Positions 1-5,831 of a DNA stretch of 6,017 bases are shown in pieces. Position 1 is the stretch's first letter, and each line of letters starts with the position of its first letter. The notes beneath the pieces are model-generated. The model saw only the letters and a program-made list of their open reading frames with translations, ran no database searches and had not been told where the DNA came from. Source of the stretch: Luminiphilus sp. (GTDB lineage: Bacteria; Pseudomonadota; Gammaproteobacteria; Pseudomonadales; Halieaceae). Where the stretch lies: the NCBI GenBank assembly GCA_029251065.1, contig JAQXEB010000030.1, forward strand, positions 1-6,017, in the 5' to 3' direction. Made by a program: the position numbers and the translations under genes.

Positions 1-597
1 CGCTGTGTCGGCCGCTTTATTCGAGAACAGCGACTCTCGGGTAGTGATGCGATTACGCTCGAGGTCGGCGGCGAGCTCAGGCGGCTAGTGATTACCAAAG
101 ACCTGCAAGTCAGCGCCGATCTAGGCGCACCCAAACTGGCATTAAACGCAGTGCCGTGCTCGCTTGAGAGCACCGGCATTGAGTGCGATCTGACACTCGG
201 TAACGTGACCTTAAAGGCGGGTATTTTGTCGATGGGCAACCCTCACGCAGTCGTTCTTGTCGATGACTGTCGGGCAACACCCGTCGAGAAGATTGGTCCG
301 ATGGTTCAAGCACTCGACGTTTTCCCAGAGGGTGTCAACGTTAGCTTTATGGAAATTGAGACCGCGAGTGCCGTCAAACTCAGAGTATTTGAGCGCGGGG
401 TCGGTGAGACATTGGCCTGCGGATCAGGCGCCTGCGCCGCTGTGGTGCACGGCATCCGACTGGGACTATTATCAACCAGCGTGACAGTGACACTGCCCGG
501 GGGTAAGCTCGAAGTGACTTGGGAAGATGAGCGCGCACCAGTGTGGTTGGCTGGACCTGCGGAAACCGTCTTTGAAGGAAAACTGACACTTCAGTGA
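1..597 (+). CDS. dapF: Diaminopimelate epimerase, 3' part (N-terminus outside window)
   Basis: Cytoplasmic, cofactor-independent epimerase that converts LL- to meso-diaminopimelate for lysine and peptidoglycan synthesis. The frame is open from base 1 and gives 198 residues ending at TGA 595-597. It begins R-C-V-G-R-F, so residue 2 is the first catalytic cysteine (Cys73 in the Haemophilus enzyme). The second catalytic cysteine is residue 140, in the ACGSGAC motif. The MGNPHAV motif (about 78-84) and the FERGVGET motif (about 130-137) are also intact. Against a family length of about 275, roughly the first 70 residues are missing only because of the window edge; nothing suggests a broken gene. 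A GTG at 88 is not the real start, because conserved sequence including the first catalytic cysteine lies upstream of it. The next gene starts 7 nt downstream, consistent with an operon. Identification is by motif recall and is very secure. Confidence 0.97.
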   Translation, partial: RCVGRFIREQRLSGSDAITLEVGGELRRLVITKDLQVSADLGAPKLALNAVPCSLESTGIECDLTLGNVTLKAGILSMGNPHAVVLVDDCRATPVEKIGPMVQALDVFPEGVNVSFMEIETASAVKLRVFERGVGETLACGSGACAAVVHGIRLGLLSTSVTVTLPGGKLEVTWEDERAPVWLAGPAETVFEGKLTLQ

Positions 598-604
598 GTT
601 GTAA

Positions 605-1261
605 ATGAGCGACGCGTCAACAGCACCAGAGGCCGTAACGGCAGCGATAGTCGGCGATTATCTGCGTACACACCCCGATTTTTTTGATCATAACCCAGAC
701 GTTCTGGGAGAATTAAAGCTGGCGCACGTGAGCGACGGCGCAGTGTCACTCGTTGAACGCCAGGTGGCGCTTTTACGCGAGCGTAATGCGGAATTAAGGC
801 GTCGTTTAGACGGCTTAGTAGCGCGAGCAGAGCAAAATGAGGCGCTACTGCACGCGACGCAAGAAGTCATTTCATCGCTGGCAGAGCGCAGCTCGAAGGA
901 CGACATAGTCAGTCTTTTCTGCGGCCTTGTGAAAAAGAGCTTCGACGTTGAGCTGGTGGCATTTCACTGGTGTGGTGACAATGGCGACAGCTCCTCAAAC
1001 GCTGTTGCGTCGCATTTACTGGGTAACAAAAACGCCACAAGTGGCCCTCTGCGCGCTCACGAACTCAAAGCGCTGTTTGATGAAGAGGCTGCAGAAGGCT
1101 CGGCCGCACTTGCGCGGCTGACAACGCGACAACAAGAGTCTGCAGTGATTGCCGTAGGGTCGGTCGACGCCACACGCTATGGTATTGGCGAAGGGACACT
1201 CTTCCTCGAATACTTAGCGGGTGTCATTTCAAGCTTACCCATTAACCGATCCGCGGACTAA
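605..1261 (+). CDS. DUF484 family protein (GAF-like, function unknown)
   Basis: A 218-residue soluble protein of the DUF484 family, which is commonly found between dapF and xerC in Gammaproteobacteria and has no firmly established function. What can be seen: a short N-terminal helical part with the family-typical YLRTHPDFF stretch (residues 19-27), then a charged helix rich in Arg, Glu and Leu (about 48-90) that looks like a coiled coil. A mixed alpha/beta region follows (about 90-213), ending in AVIAVGSVDATRY and GTLFLEYLAGVISSLP, which match the GAF-like C-terminal half of the family. No signal peptide or membrane segment is apparent. The ATG at 605 lies 7 nt after the dapF stop; the GTGAG spanning that stop could serve as a weak ribosome binding site, and translational coupling is plausible. 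A sensory or regulatory role is inferred only from the GAF-like fold. Confidence 0.9.
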   Translation: MSDASTAPEAVTAAIVGDYLRTHPDFFDHNPDVLGELKLAHVSDGAVSLVERQVALLRERNAELRRRLDGLVARAEQNEALLHATQEVISSLAERSSKDDIVSLFCGLVKKSFDVELVAFHWCGDNGDSSSNAVASHLLGNKNATSGPLRAHELKALFDEEAAEGSAALARLTTRQQESAVIAVGSVDATRYGIGEGTLFLEYLAGVISSLPINRSAD

Positions 1262-1265
1262 CGCC

Positions 1266-2195
1266 TTGTCCGATCAAACACTTGATCAGGCAGTCGGCGA
1301 ATTCCTGCAATACATTGATGTTGTTCGAGGGTACTCGTCGCACACGATTGCAAACTACCAAAGAGATCTCAAGAAGCTGATTAGCTTTTGCACGGAACGC
1401 GACATCTCGCATCCTGATCAACTGAATCAATCGTTACTCAGGCAGTGGGTGGCTGAGTTGAATCGAAATACACTATCCGCGACATCGATTCAGCGGCACC
1501 TGTCCTCCACACGATCCCTGTATAAGTTTCTCGCACGCCATAGCCCCAATTTAAACGATCCAACAGCGGGAGTGAAGGCCCCCAGAACACCAAGAAAACT
1601 GCCTAAAACACTCGAACCAGATCAGGTCGCTCAGCTTCTCAACCATAGCAGTGACAATGCCTTAATGGCGCGAGATCATGCGATGGCCGAGCTCCTTTAC
1701 TCTGCAGGGCTTCGCCTGGCCGAGCTTGTCGGGGCCAATATAAACGACTTGGATAAGACCGATAAGGTGATCACCGTTGTGGGTAAAGGGCAGAAAACAC
1801 GCCTGGTTCCTGTCGGTAGACCCGCGCTTGTGGCGTTATCGGAGTGGATGAAATACCGACCCTTTGGCGACGAGTCGCTCGGCTTTGACTCACCCCTATT
1901 CGTCACACAGCGTGGAACGCGAATCAGCCCTCGCACGGTCCAAGAAAGAATTCGGCAACTGGCGATCAAGCACGGGATGTCCCAAACCGTCCATCCTCAC
2001 GTGTTACGCCACGCGTTTGCCAGTCACTTGTTAGAGTCAAGTGGTGATTTGCGGGCCGTCCAGGAACTACTCGGGCACGCGAACATTGCAACGACTCAAA
2101 TCTACACGCATCTGGACTTTCAACACCTTGCAAAGGTCTATGACCAAGCGCATCCCAGAGCACAAAAACGCGCCAAGCGCGGTACAAAACCATGA
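1266..2195 (+). CDS. xerC: Tyrosine recombinase XerC, TTG start
   Basis: Site-specific tyrosine recombinase that acts with XerD at the chromosomal dif site to resolve chromosome dimers at cell division. It has an N-terminal SAM-like DNA-binding domain (about 8-95 from the TTG) and a C-terminal catalytic domain. All catalytic residues are visible: Arg150 (SAGLRLAEL), Lys174 (VVGKGQKTR), His245 and Arg248 (HPHVLRHAFASH), His271 (LLGHANI) and nucleophile Tyr280 (TTQIYTH). The frame stays open back to a GTG at 1221, but that start would overlap DUF484 by 41 nt. The TTG at 1266 leaves a 4-nt gap, gives 309 residues, and places the first two catalytic residues two positions from those of E. coli XerC (Arg148, Lys172), so I prefer it. 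No ATG lies in frame nearby and no clear Shine-Dalgarno precedes the TTG, so coupling to DUF484 translation is likely. XerC rather than XerD is inferred mainly from the dapF neighbourhood. Confidence 0.94.
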   Translation: MSDQTLDQAVGEFLQYIDVVRGYSSHTIANYQRDLKKLISFCTERDISHPDQLNQSLLRQWVAELNRNTLSATSIQRHLSSTRSLYKFLARHSPNLNDPTAGVKAPRTPRKLPKTLEPDQVAQLLNHSSDNALMARDHAMAELLYSAGLRLAELVGANINDLDKTDKVITVVGKGQKTRLVPVGRPALVALSEWMKYRPFGDESLGFDSPLFVTQRGTRISPRTVQERIRQLAIKHGMSQTVHPHVLRHAFASHLLESSGDLRAVQELLGHANIATTQIYTHLDFQHLAKVYDQAHPRAQKRAKRGTKP

Positions 2196-2881
2196 TCACT
2201 ACGGTCTCGTTCGATTTGGACGATACGCTATGGAATCCGCGTCCAGCCCTGATGGCTGCCGATAAAGCTCAGTGGCAAGCACTGTCTGCGATTCATCCAC
2301 AATTGACCGAGCACTTCAGTCAGGATCGTATTTTTAGTTGTCGAAAAAAAGTGCTCGAAAACGCTCCGCGTATTATCGGCGACGTCACTGCACTGCGACT
2401 CGAGGTCATGATTCAACTCCTCACCTCACTCGGGATCGACGCTGAGCAGGCAGCGAGCACTGCTGCCGCCGCATTTACAGCCTTTATGGCGCGACGCAAC
2501 GACGTTGTACTGTTTTCAGACGCCATCGAAGTTCTTGAACAGCTCCGCGGCACGTATCGGCTTGTGGCGATTACCAATGGTAACGCGAACGTCTTCAAGA
2601 CCGAGTTGGGGGTGTTTTTTGAGCTGGCCATTCGCGCTGACGAGGTCGGTATTGCCAAGCCAGACCGAGGCATCTTTGATCTAACATGGGAACGGTTAGG
2701 CTGCGCTGCTACAGAGGTGATTCACGTGGGGGACAGCATCGAGAGTGATGTGCAGGGTGCGCTTAACGCAGGGGTCACACCGGTCTGGTACAACCCCAAC
2801 GGCGAATCCAATCTATTGGGCGTCAATGAGGTCAGTAGTCTGACTGAGCTGCCCGCGTTATTGGGAAGTATCCGAGACTAG
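2192..2881 (+). CDS. yigB: HAD-superfamily phosphatase, YigB-like
   Basis: A 229-residue cytoplasmic haloacid dehalogenase-type hydrolase. All four HAD motifs are present: FDLDDTLW with nucleophile Asp8 and acid/base Asp10; Thr128 in the AITNGN segment; Lys156 in AKPD; and Asp181 with Asp186 in GDSIESD. Residues about 15-100 form the helical cap, as in the YigB/YjjG-type group. E. coli YigB, encoded right after xerC, dephosphorylates FMN and the riboflavin intermediate 5-amino-6-(5-phosphoribitylamino)uracil. Substrate is inferred from that position and similarity, since HAD enzymes are promiscuous. The ATG overlaps the xerC stop as ATGA (2192-2195) and no Shine-Dalgarno is evident, so translation is probably coupled to xerC. 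It is the last gene of the run, and its TAG (2879-2881) overlaps the stop codon of the converging PII gene. Confidence 0.92.
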   Translation: MITTVSFDLDDTLWNPRPALMAADKAQWQALSAIHPQLTEHFSQDRIFSCRKKVLENAPRIIGDVTALRLEVMIQLLTSLGIDAEQAASTAAAAFTAFMARRNDVVLFSDAIEVLEQLRGTYRLVAITNGNANVFKTELGVFFELAIRADEVGIAKPDRGIFDLTWERLGCAATEVIHVGDSIESDVQGALNAGVTPVWYNPNGESNLLGVNEVSSLTELPALLGSIRD

Positions 2882-3216
2882 ATTGCCTCTTCGCCCGTTT
2901 CCCCGGTGCGAATACGAACGACCTGCTCAAGCTCCGACACAAAGATTTTGCCGTCGCCAATTTTTCCCGTACTGGCCGCCGAAATAATGGTGTCAACGAT
3001 TTGCTCCAGCTGCTCGCCCGCTGTCGCGATCTCCAGCTTCAGCTTGGGTAAAAAATCGACAACATACTCAGCACCCCGGTAAAGCTCAGTGTGACCACGC
3101 TGACGACCAAAACCTTTCACTTCAGTAACCGTTACGCCCTGCACACCGATTTCGGAGAGCGCACTTCGAACATCGTCAAGTTTAAAGGGCTTAATAATCG
3201 CGGTGACTAACTTCAT
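2878..3216 (-). CDS. glnK: Nitrogen regulatory protein PII, GlnK type
   Basis: A 112-residue PII signalling protein, the full family length, that senses ATP/ADP and 2-oxoglutarate as a trimer. The T-loop (about 37-55) carries Tyr51 in ELYRGAEY, the uridylylation site of GlnD. The B-loop is TGKIGDGK (83-90), and Arg101 and Arg103 in VRIRTGE belong to the C-loop nucleotide site. GlnB and GlnK are hard to separate: Asp54 is GlnB-like when compared with E. coli, but this form also occurs in the amtB-linked PII of Pseudomonas, and amtB lies nearby on the same strand, so GlnK is the better call. Its expected partner is AmtB, which the T-loop blocks when ammonium rises. The ATG at 3216 has a GAGG 5 nt upstream. 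It stands after the katG terminator, so it needs its own promoter; I found no convincing sigma-54 -24/-12 element. Confidence 0.93.
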   Translation of the reverse strand: MKLVTAIIKPFKLDDVRSALSEIGVQGVTVTEVKGFGRQRGHTELYRGAEYVVDFLPKLKLEIATAGEQLEQIVDTIISAASTGKIGDGKIFVSELEQVVRIRTGETGEEAI

Positions 3217-3221
3217 GACAA

Positions 3222-3225
3222 CCTC
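3222..3225 (-). promoter_or_regulatory. Ribosome binding site of glnK
   Basis: GAGG on the minus strand, 5 nt before the ATG at 3216. It supports that start codon, as does the family-typical MKLVTAIIKPF beginning. Confidence 0.75.
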
Positions 3226-3241
3226 ACAACAATCTTCTTTA

Positions 3242-3255
3242 ACGGCACATGCCGT
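3242..3255. repeat. Inverted repeat in the glnK leader
   Basis: A perfect dyad, ACGGCA-CA-TGCCGT, lies 26-39 nt before the glnK start codon and about 16 nt before its ribosome binding site. It could be an operator or a small hairpin in the 5' leader. It does not match the NtrC site pattern I know (GCAC, spacer, GTGC), so no regulator is assigned. Confidence 0.4.
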
Positions 3256-3321
3256 GTGACTCGTGAGTATGGCGCAACCAGTGACGTTTATGAAGTGGAC
3301 TGAGTAATCATCTTACAAACC

Positions 3322-3347
3322 AAAAAAAACCCGGCCATAGGCCGGGT
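3322..3347 (-). terminator. Intrinsic terminator of katG
   Basis: Read on the minus strand, a 7-bp GC-only stem (CCCGGCC / GGCCGGG, plus one flanking A-T pair) with a 3-nt loop is followed at once by eight T residues. It begins 22 nt after the katG stop codon. It has no T-tract on the plus strand, so it acts for katG only and should separate katG from glnK. Confidence 0.93.
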
Positions 3348-3369
3348 CTTCGGTGGGAGACGTAAAGCC

Positions 3370-5622
3370 CTAACGCTGAGCCACTGATGCCGTGCTCTTT
3401 ACCGCGTCAATATCGAACCGGTCAGCCTGCATAACTTTTGTCCACGCACTGGCAAAATCACTCACGAATTTCGCCTCACCGTCGTCGGCACCGTAAACCT
3501 CAGAGATCGACCGCAACTCGGAACTCGAGCCGAACATTAGATCAACGGGCGTAGCCGTCCATCGCCGCGTACCTGTCTCACGGTCGGTGGCAACGTAAAC
3601 ACCCGGAAACTCACTCGATGCTGACCACTCAAAGCTCATATCTAGGAGGTTCACAAAAAAGTCATTAGTCAGCTCACCTTTGCGATCGGTCAACACGCCG
3701 TGCGCGGAGTCGCCGGCATTTGCGCCTAAAACTCGTAATCCACCCGTCAACGCAGTCATCTCTGGAACAGTTAAATCGAGTAGATTTGCTTTGTCGATCA
3801 TCGCACCGACAGGAGACAGATAGTTCCGAGCTTCGTCGTAGTAGTTACGAAAGCCGTCCGCAACCGGTTCCAGCGCAGAAAATGACTCAACGTCGGTCTG
3901 GCTTTGTGACGCATCCATACGTCCCGGAATAAATGCAACGGTAAGGTCGTGACCGCGTTTCGCGGCTGCACTTTCAATCGCTGCTGCACCTGAAAGCACA
4001 ATCATGTCGGCCATACTGATCTTTTTGCCACCGCGAGCCTTCGCATTAAATGCCGACTGCACCTGCGCAATTGCCGAAAGCGTCGACTTCAGCTCGGCTG
4101 GCTCGTTCACCAGCCAGTTATTCATCGGGGCGAGTCGTATCCGCGCTCCATTGGCACCGCCACGCATGTCGCTGTCTCGGTAGGATGACGCTGACGCCCA
4201 TGCGGCCTTAATCAATTCAGATTCACTCACGCCAGACATTAAAACCGCCTTTTTCAAGGCCTCAGTGTCCTTTTCGGTGACGAGTGGATGATCGAGCGGC
4301 GGCACAGGATCCTGCCACATCAATACCTCGGCGGGTACATCAGCACCGACATAGCGTGCACGCGGACCCATGTCACGGTGTGTCAATTTAAACCAGGCAC
4401 GCGCAAACGCATCTTCAAACTCTTTCGGATTTTCTAAAAATCGTTGAGAAATGGCTCGGTACGCCGGATCAGCTTTTAACGACAAGTCGGTCGTGAACAT
4501 AATCGGTGCGTGCCGACGACCGGGTACGTGAGCATCCGGCACCGTATTAGCCGCTTGGCCATTCACAGGCTCCCATTGAATGGCGCCGGCAGGGCTTTGG
4601 GTCATCTCCCAATCAAAGGCGAACAGGTTGGCGAGATACATCATGCTCCAACGGGTTGGAGACGCCGTCCAAGCGCCTTCAAAACCGGACGTGACCGTGT
4701 CCTCCGAATGCCCCTTACCACAGCGGTTTTTCCAACCAAAGCCCTGTTCTTCGAGTCCTTCACCCGCCGGCTCTACAGCGACACACTCGTCGGGCTTGTG
4801 TGCACCATGACCTTTTCCGAAGGTATGGCCGCCGGCAATGAGAGCGACAGTTTCTGCATCGTTCATGGCCATACGACCGAACGTCTCTCGAATATCCTGT
4901 GCGGCGAGCTTTGGGTCGGGCGTCCCGTTAGGGCCTTCAGGATTCACATAAATGAGACCCATCTGAACGGCGGCAAGCGGGTTATCGAGTTTGCGCTCTC
5001 CCGAGTAACGCTCATCCGCAAGCATCATTTTCTCAGGCCCCCAGTAGACCAAATCAGGCTCCCAGTCGTCCGAACGTCCGCCCGCAAAGCCAAATGTTTT
5101 AAAACCCATGTCCTCCATCGCCACATTACCAGCAAGAATCATGAGATCGGCCCAACTGACGCTGGCACCGTACGCTTTCTTAACAGGCCATAGCAGACGA
5201 CGCGCCTTGTCTAAGTTGCCGTTATCAGGCCAACTATTGAGCGGTTCAAAGCGTTGCTGACCACCTCCTGCACCACCTCGGCCATCAGCCACTCGATAAG
5301 TACCTGCGCTGTGCCAGGCCATGCGAACAAAGAAAGGCCCATAATGACCGTAATCCGCGGGCCACCAGTCCTGCGAGTCCGTCAGTGTTGCACGGACATC
5401 GGCCTTGAGTGCATCAAGGTCGACTTTTGCAAACGCTGCCGCGTAATTGAAATTGGGGCCATAAGGGTTTGATTCTGGCGAATGCTGACGTAATGGTGTC
5501 AAATCGATGCGTTCTGGCCACCAAAACTGCGGGGGCTTTGCGAATGTATTTTCCGCCTGAACTGGCACAGACATGGCCGAAAAAACCACCATACCAGCAA
5601 GAGCGAGCTTGATTGCGTTCAT
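3370..5622 (-). CDS. katG: Catalase-peroxidase KatG with signal peptide (probably periplasmic)
   Basis: Bifunctional haem enzyme that removes hydrogen peroxide by catalase and peroxidase activity. The protein has 750 residues, with two tandem peroxidase-like domains (about 40-430 and 430-750); only the first should bind haem. Distal residues Arg100, Trp103 and His104 lie in VRMAWHSAGTYR. Tyr225 and Met251 complete the Trp-Tyr-Met cofactor needed for catalase activity. Proximal His266 (AGGHTFGK), Trp318 and Asp379 are present, and Arg423 probably matches the mobile arginine of the family. The start at 5622 is chosen over an in-frame start at 5670 because GAGGAG lies 6 nt upstream and a clean signal peptide begins there. 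Residues 1-23 form a Sec-type signal ending VQA, so the enzyme is probably exported, unlike the usual cytoplasmic KatG but like E. coli O157 KatP. The only cysteines are Cys280 and Cys301. It lies between amtB and glnK with terminators on both sides. Confidence 0.96.
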   Translation of the reverse strand: MNAIKLALAGMVVFSAMSVPVQAENTFAKPPQFWWPERIDLTPLRQHSPESNPYGPNFNYAAAFAKVDLDALKADVRATLTDSQDWWPADYGHYGPFFVRMAWHSAGTYRVADGRGGAGGGQQRFEPLNSWPDNGNLDKARRLLWPVKKAYGASVSWADLMILAGNVAMEDMGFKTFGFAGGRSDDWEPDLVYWGPEKMMLADERYSGERKLDNPLAAVQMGLIYVNPEGPNGTPDPKLAAQDIRETFGRMAMNDAETVALIAGGHTFGKGHGAHKPDECVAVEPAGEGLEEQGFGWKNRCGKGHSEDTVTSGFEGAWTASPTRWSMMYLANLFAFDWEMTQSPAGAIQWEPVNGQAANTVPDAHVPGRRHAPIMFTTDLSLKADPAYRAISQRFLENPKEFEDAFARAWFKLTHRDMGPRARYVGADVPAEVLMWQDPVPPLDHPLVTEKDTEALKKAVLMSGVSESELIKAAWASASSYRDSDMRGGANGARIRLAPMNNWLVNEPAELKSTLSAIAQVQSAFNAKARGGKKISMADMIVLSGAAAIESAAAKRGHDLTVAFIPGRMDASQSQTDVESFSALEPVADGFRNYYDEARNYLSPVGAMIDKANLLDLTVPEMTALTGGLRVLGANAGDSAHGVLTDRKGELTNDFFVNLLDMSFEWSASSEFPGVYVATDRETGTRRWTATPVDLMFGSSSELRSISEVYGADDGEAKFVSDFASAWTKVMQADRFDIDAVKSTASVAQR
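5554..5622 (-). other. Sec signal peptide of KatG
   Basis: The first 23 residues comprise a short n-region with one Lys (MNAIK), a hydrophobic core (LALAGMVVFSAMSV) and a small-residue cleavage site, probably after VQA before Glu24. There is no twin arginine, so Sec rather than Tat export is expected, with haem inserted after translocation. The cleavage site is predicted by eye. Confidence 0.85.
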
Positions 5623-5628
5623 GGTTGA

Positions 5629-5634
5629 CTCCTC
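5629..5634 (-). promoter_or_regulatory. Ribosome binding site that fixes the katG start
   Basis: A strong GAGGAG on the minus strand, 6 nt before the ATG at 5622. An in-frame upstream start at 5670 would put this site inside the coding region and spoil the signal peptide, so the site decides the start. Confidence 0.88.
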
Positions 5635-5663
5635 AAATAAAGACTTTGTAATTGACAGGCACA

Positions 5664-5697
5664 CACTCAAAGTGCAGGGCCTTGCCTACGAAAGTAG
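5664..5697. repeat. Two short dyads in the katG leader
   Basis: Two small perfect inverted repeats lie 42-75 nt before the katG start codon: CACT-CAA-AGTG at 5664-5674 and CTAC-GAAA-GTAG at 5686-5697. Each arm is only 4 nt, so chance is a real possibility. No regulator is assigned. Confidence 0.25.
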
Positions 5698-5730
5698 TCT
5701 TGTTTCAGGAGCGGGTCCAATCGAAATAGT

Positions 5731-5742
5731 TGACGAACGTCA
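5731..5742. repeat. Inverted repeat upstream of katG, possible operator
   Basis: A perfect dyad, TGACG-AA-CGTCA, extends by one more outer G-C pair across a single mismatch (5729-5744). It lies about 110 nt before the katG start codon, where a regulator site would be expected. It does not fit the OxyR pattern (ATAG-N7-CTAT, repeated) that I looked for. The rest of the gap 5623-5786 shows no convincing sigma-70 promoter; TTGGAC and CTACTT with 17 nt between them on the minus strand (about 5691-5719) is only a weak candidate. Confidence 0.4.
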
Positions 5743-5786
5743 TCGGATTTTCTAATAAATGGTGCGCCGACTTGGTTTATTGGCGC

Positions 5787-5812
5787 AAAAAAAGGGGGAG
5801 CTAAGCTCCCCC
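5787..5812 (-). terminator. Intrinsic terminator of amtB
   Basis: On the minus strand, an 8-bp stem (GGGGGAGC / GCTCCCCC) with a TAA loop is followed by seven T residues. It starts 19 nt after the amtB stop codon and about 165 nt before the katG start, so katG is probably not read through from amtB. Confidence 0.93.
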
Positions 5813-5831
5813 AAAGGTCTCACTCAAACTA

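Noticed and set aside
88..597. dapF starting at GTG 88
   Set aside because: The frame upstream to base 1 encodes conserved DapF sequence including the first catalytic cysteine, so the gene is merely cut by the window edge.
3313..3347. Possible sigma-70 promoter for glnK near TTGTAA on the minus strand
   Set aside because: No hexamer resembling TATAAT lies at 16-18 nt from it; the best downstream match is poor, so no promoter was annotated.
4510..5193. Long plus-strand open frame (227 codons) opposite katG
   Set aside because: It lies wholly antisense to a clearly conserved katG, has no recognisable domain and a composition typical of the reverse of a coding strand. It is best explained as a shadow frame.
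5623..5670. Longer katG product starting at 5670
   Set aside because: It adds 16 residues before the signal peptide, and the GAGGAG ribosome site 6 nt before the ATG at 5622 would then be coding. The downstream start is much better.
5573..5755. Plus-strand 60-codon frame over the katG start and leader
   Set aside because: It overlaps the katG signal peptide and regulatory gap, has no ribosome site that I trust and no recognisable protein.
5730..5757. Plus-strand promoter-like pair TTGACG, 17 nt, TAATAA
   Set aside because: The -35 is good but the -10 matches only half of the consensus. It would fire into the 3' end of amtB and the -35 overlaps the TGACG dyad, so coincidence is more likely.
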